Shown in pieces: positions 30,348 to 31,301 of a stretch of 31,301 nucleotides of DNA. Each line of letters starts with the position of its first letter. Position 1 is the first letter of the stretch. A model generated the notes under the pieces. It was not told the DNA's origin. It did not search any database and saw nothing but the letters and a program-made list of their open reading frames with translations. The position numbers and the translations under genes were made by a program. This DNA comes from a virus. The stretch is from positions 1,702-33,002 of IMG/VR virus record IMGVR_UViG_3300030102_001928, one strand, 5' to 3'.

Positions 30348-30545
30348 ATGAGTAATTGTGAAGTATGCAATGATAAAGGTTGGTTAAAAGTATATGGAAG
30401 ACTTGGAGATGAAATCCAAGTTTGCCAAACTTGTTATAAACTTAATTCTGATAAGGAAGCATATCAAAAAGCTAGTTTAGAAATAGATGTGTCAAACTTT
30501 AAATATGATAATTTTGTTTTTAATCTTAAGGAGAATGGAAAATGA
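30348..30545 (+). CDS. Small zinc-ribbon protein
   Basis: 65 residues. Cys4-x-x-Cys7 and Cys26-x-x-Cys29 ('CEVCNDKGWLKVYG', 'IQVCQTCYK') form a likely zinc ribbon of the DnaJ or rubredoxin-knuckle type. The rest is acidic, helix then strand. AGGAGAATGGAAA precedes the ATG. The stop overlaps the next ATG by 4 nt. Early small zinc proteins in phages often bind host proteins or nucleic acids; no specific role can be named. Confidence 0.72.
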   Translation: MSNCEVCNDKGWLKVYGRLGDEIQVCQTCYKLNSDKEAYQKASLEIDVSNFKYDNFVFNLKENGK

Positions 30546-30862
30546 AAGAAGATCAAAGAGATCAAGCACACGCTGAGTATTATTTAAAGCAGGTGATACC
30601 TAAAGGGTCAGCAATATTTACTACTGTTATGCAGGTCGCCCCTTCGGGCATGTCCAGGCACATTAAAGTAATGAGGCCACATGTAGATGAAGTTGAGAAT
30701 ATATCCTATTTTGTCGCCGAAGCCCTGGGCCTACCCTACAGAGAGAAAACAGGATCTGTATTCGTGAGTGGGTGCGGTATGAATATGTGTTTTTGGTTAG
30801 CGTATGAATTAGGCGAACTCTTATATGGGGACGGTTACTCAGTCAAGTATCGTAATGTTTGA
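30542..30862 (+). CDS. Conserved-looking phage protein of unknown function
   Basis: 106 residues. The pattern 'KGSAIFTTVMQVAPSGMSRHI' then 'SYFVAEALG' and 'VSGCGMNMCFWLAYELGELL' matches a small phage family I recall from many tailed phages (G-M-S-R and G-C-G-M-x-M motifs), with no known function. Starts in an ATGA overlap with the zinc-ribbon gene; GGAGAATGGAAA ribosome site lies in that gene's end. Confidence 0.75.
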   Translation: MKEDQRDQAHAEYYLKQVIPKGSAIFTTVMQVAPSGMSRHIKVMRPHVDEVENISYFVAEALGLPYREKTGSVFVSGCGMNMCFWLAYELGELLYGDGYSVKYRNV

Positions 30863-30929
30863 ACTTGTTTTTATATTAGTTATTGTCCTGGCCTGGTTGG
30901 CTGATAATTCGGGATCGGGTCGGGACTAA
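30855..30929 (+). CDS. Possible 24-residue membrane peptide
   Basis: ATG 30855 overlaps the preceding gene end by 8 nt and opens a 24-codon frame: MFELVFILVIVLAWLADNSG and a short polar end. One hydrophobic helix with a charged tail. There is no separate ribosome site, so it would rely on coupling. It may be chance, since short hydrophobic frames arise easily in T-rich DNA. Confidence 0.3.
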   Translation: MFELVFILVIVLAWLADNSGSGRD

Positions 30930-31029
30930 GTAAGAGGAATCAGTCGGAACGATCGGTATGCCATAACACAATAAGAACACACGAAGCCCAGGCGCAAAAT
31001 GTATGTATCATGTTCGTTATTCCTTAGTC
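30924..31029. other. Possibly structured non-coding RNA region
   Basis: GACTAAG (30924-30930) plus GGAAT (30936-30940) can pair with ATTCC (31019-31023) and CTTAGTC (31023-31029) across about 80 nt, with a 5-nt bulge. Inside, ACGAA (30981-30985) can pair with TTCGT (31013-31017). The two pairings nest. The stretch holds no convincing gene. Confidence 0.3.
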
Positions 31030-31065
31030 TGGGTGGAGTGTCTTAAAAAATAATTGAATTAATTG

Positions 31066-31098
31066 TTGTTTACCCCTTGTAAGTGTTACTACTATATG
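31066..31098 (+). promoter_or_regulatory. Possible rightward promoter for the last gene
   Basis: TTGTTT (31066-31071), 18-nt spacer, TACTAT (31090-31095), or TTTACC (31069-31074) with 18 nt to TATATG (31093-31098). Transcription would start about 20 nt before ATG 31127. It shares TTGTTTACC with the promoter region near 30231. Confidence 0.42.
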
Positions 31099-31126
31099 TA
31101 TACTTATTAATAAGGAGTTAATGAAT

Positions 31127-31301
31127 ATGAAAATTAAATTCATAATTGAAAACGAAAACGGTGTCCAGCTACTAGCTGGTGCTGAGACTGAGTTGAGAGA
31201 CTTAGTTGTTAACGGTATACAAGTTGTTAGAGATAGTAACTTGCATGTAGAAGATACTAGACAAGTTCTAGGTAATACTGACATCAATAATGTCATGCAC
31301 T
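31127..31301 (+). CDS. Unknown protein, 3' end outside window
   Basis: At least 58 residues, open at the right edge. ATG 31127 has AAGGAG (31112-31117) at 9 nt; ATG 31121 in the same frame is only 3 nt from it. Begins MKIKFIIENENGVQLLAG and continues 'LRDLVVNGIQVVRDSN'. Strand-rich, acidic; no motif seen. Likely an early rightward gene with its own promoter. Confidence 0.68.
   Translation, partial: MKIKFIIENENGVQLLAGAETELRDLVVNGIQVVRDSNLHVEDTRQVLGNTDINNVMH

Overview
The window is a densely packed, AT-rich piece of a tailed-phage genome. It is most likely a marine podovirus of T7-like replication type infecting a Gram-negative host. This rests on T7-style replication genes (primase-helicase, family A DNA polymerase, SSB with an acidic tail ending in Phe), a class I ribonucleotide reductase pair, large ejection-type internal virion proteins, an S74-chaperone tail fibre, and almost no space between genes. 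No integrase, RNA polymerase, terminase or capsid gene is in the window, so both edges cut a larger genome.

Layout. (1) 1-11652, plus strand: tail-fibre C-terminus, small accessory proteins, five large virion/ejection-type proteins (the last a 1203-residue protein ending in an M15 peptidoglycan peptidase), then small membrane proteins that could act in lysis. (2) 11660-16720, plus strand: a contiguous overlapping cassette, csgF-like, csgG-like, a curlin-repeat protein, a FecR-domain exported protein, a small membrane protein, and a CHASE2-transmembrane-class III adenylate/guanylate cyclase with all catalytic residues present. This is the most unusual part of the window: an amyloid-fibre secretion set joined to a cyclic-nucleotide signalling pair, inside a phage structural operon. 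(3) 16721-16853: convergent junction with hairpins. (4) 16845-29402, minus strand: nucleotide metabolism and replication (nrdB, nrdA, a DUF3310-like protein, two PD-(D/E)XK nucleases, DNA polymerase, primase-helicase, SSB) and upstream of these many small unknown genes, including several under 60 codons joined by ATGA or TAATG overlaps. A consensus sigma70 promoter lies before the SSB gene and a UUCG-loop terminator directly before the primase-helicase gene. (5) 29403-31301: a divergent control region with short repeats and hairpins, followed by small plus-strand, probably early, genes with sigma70-like promoters.

How it may work together. Leftward genes make dNTPs and copy DNA; rightward late genes build the virion. 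The curli-type cassette has the parts to place a CsgG pore in the host outer membrane, with CsgF at the pore and a fibre subunit as substrate. FecR plus CHASE2-cyclase would sense something in the envelope and make cAMP or cGMP inside the infected cell. In three of its junctions the signal peptide of the downstream protein is encoded in the +1 frame inside the beta-strand-coding 3' end of the upstream gene, which suggests long residence and compaction in phage genomes. Functions of the cassette in infection (surface fibres, adhesion, superinfection exclusion, lysis pore, host reprogramming) are inference.
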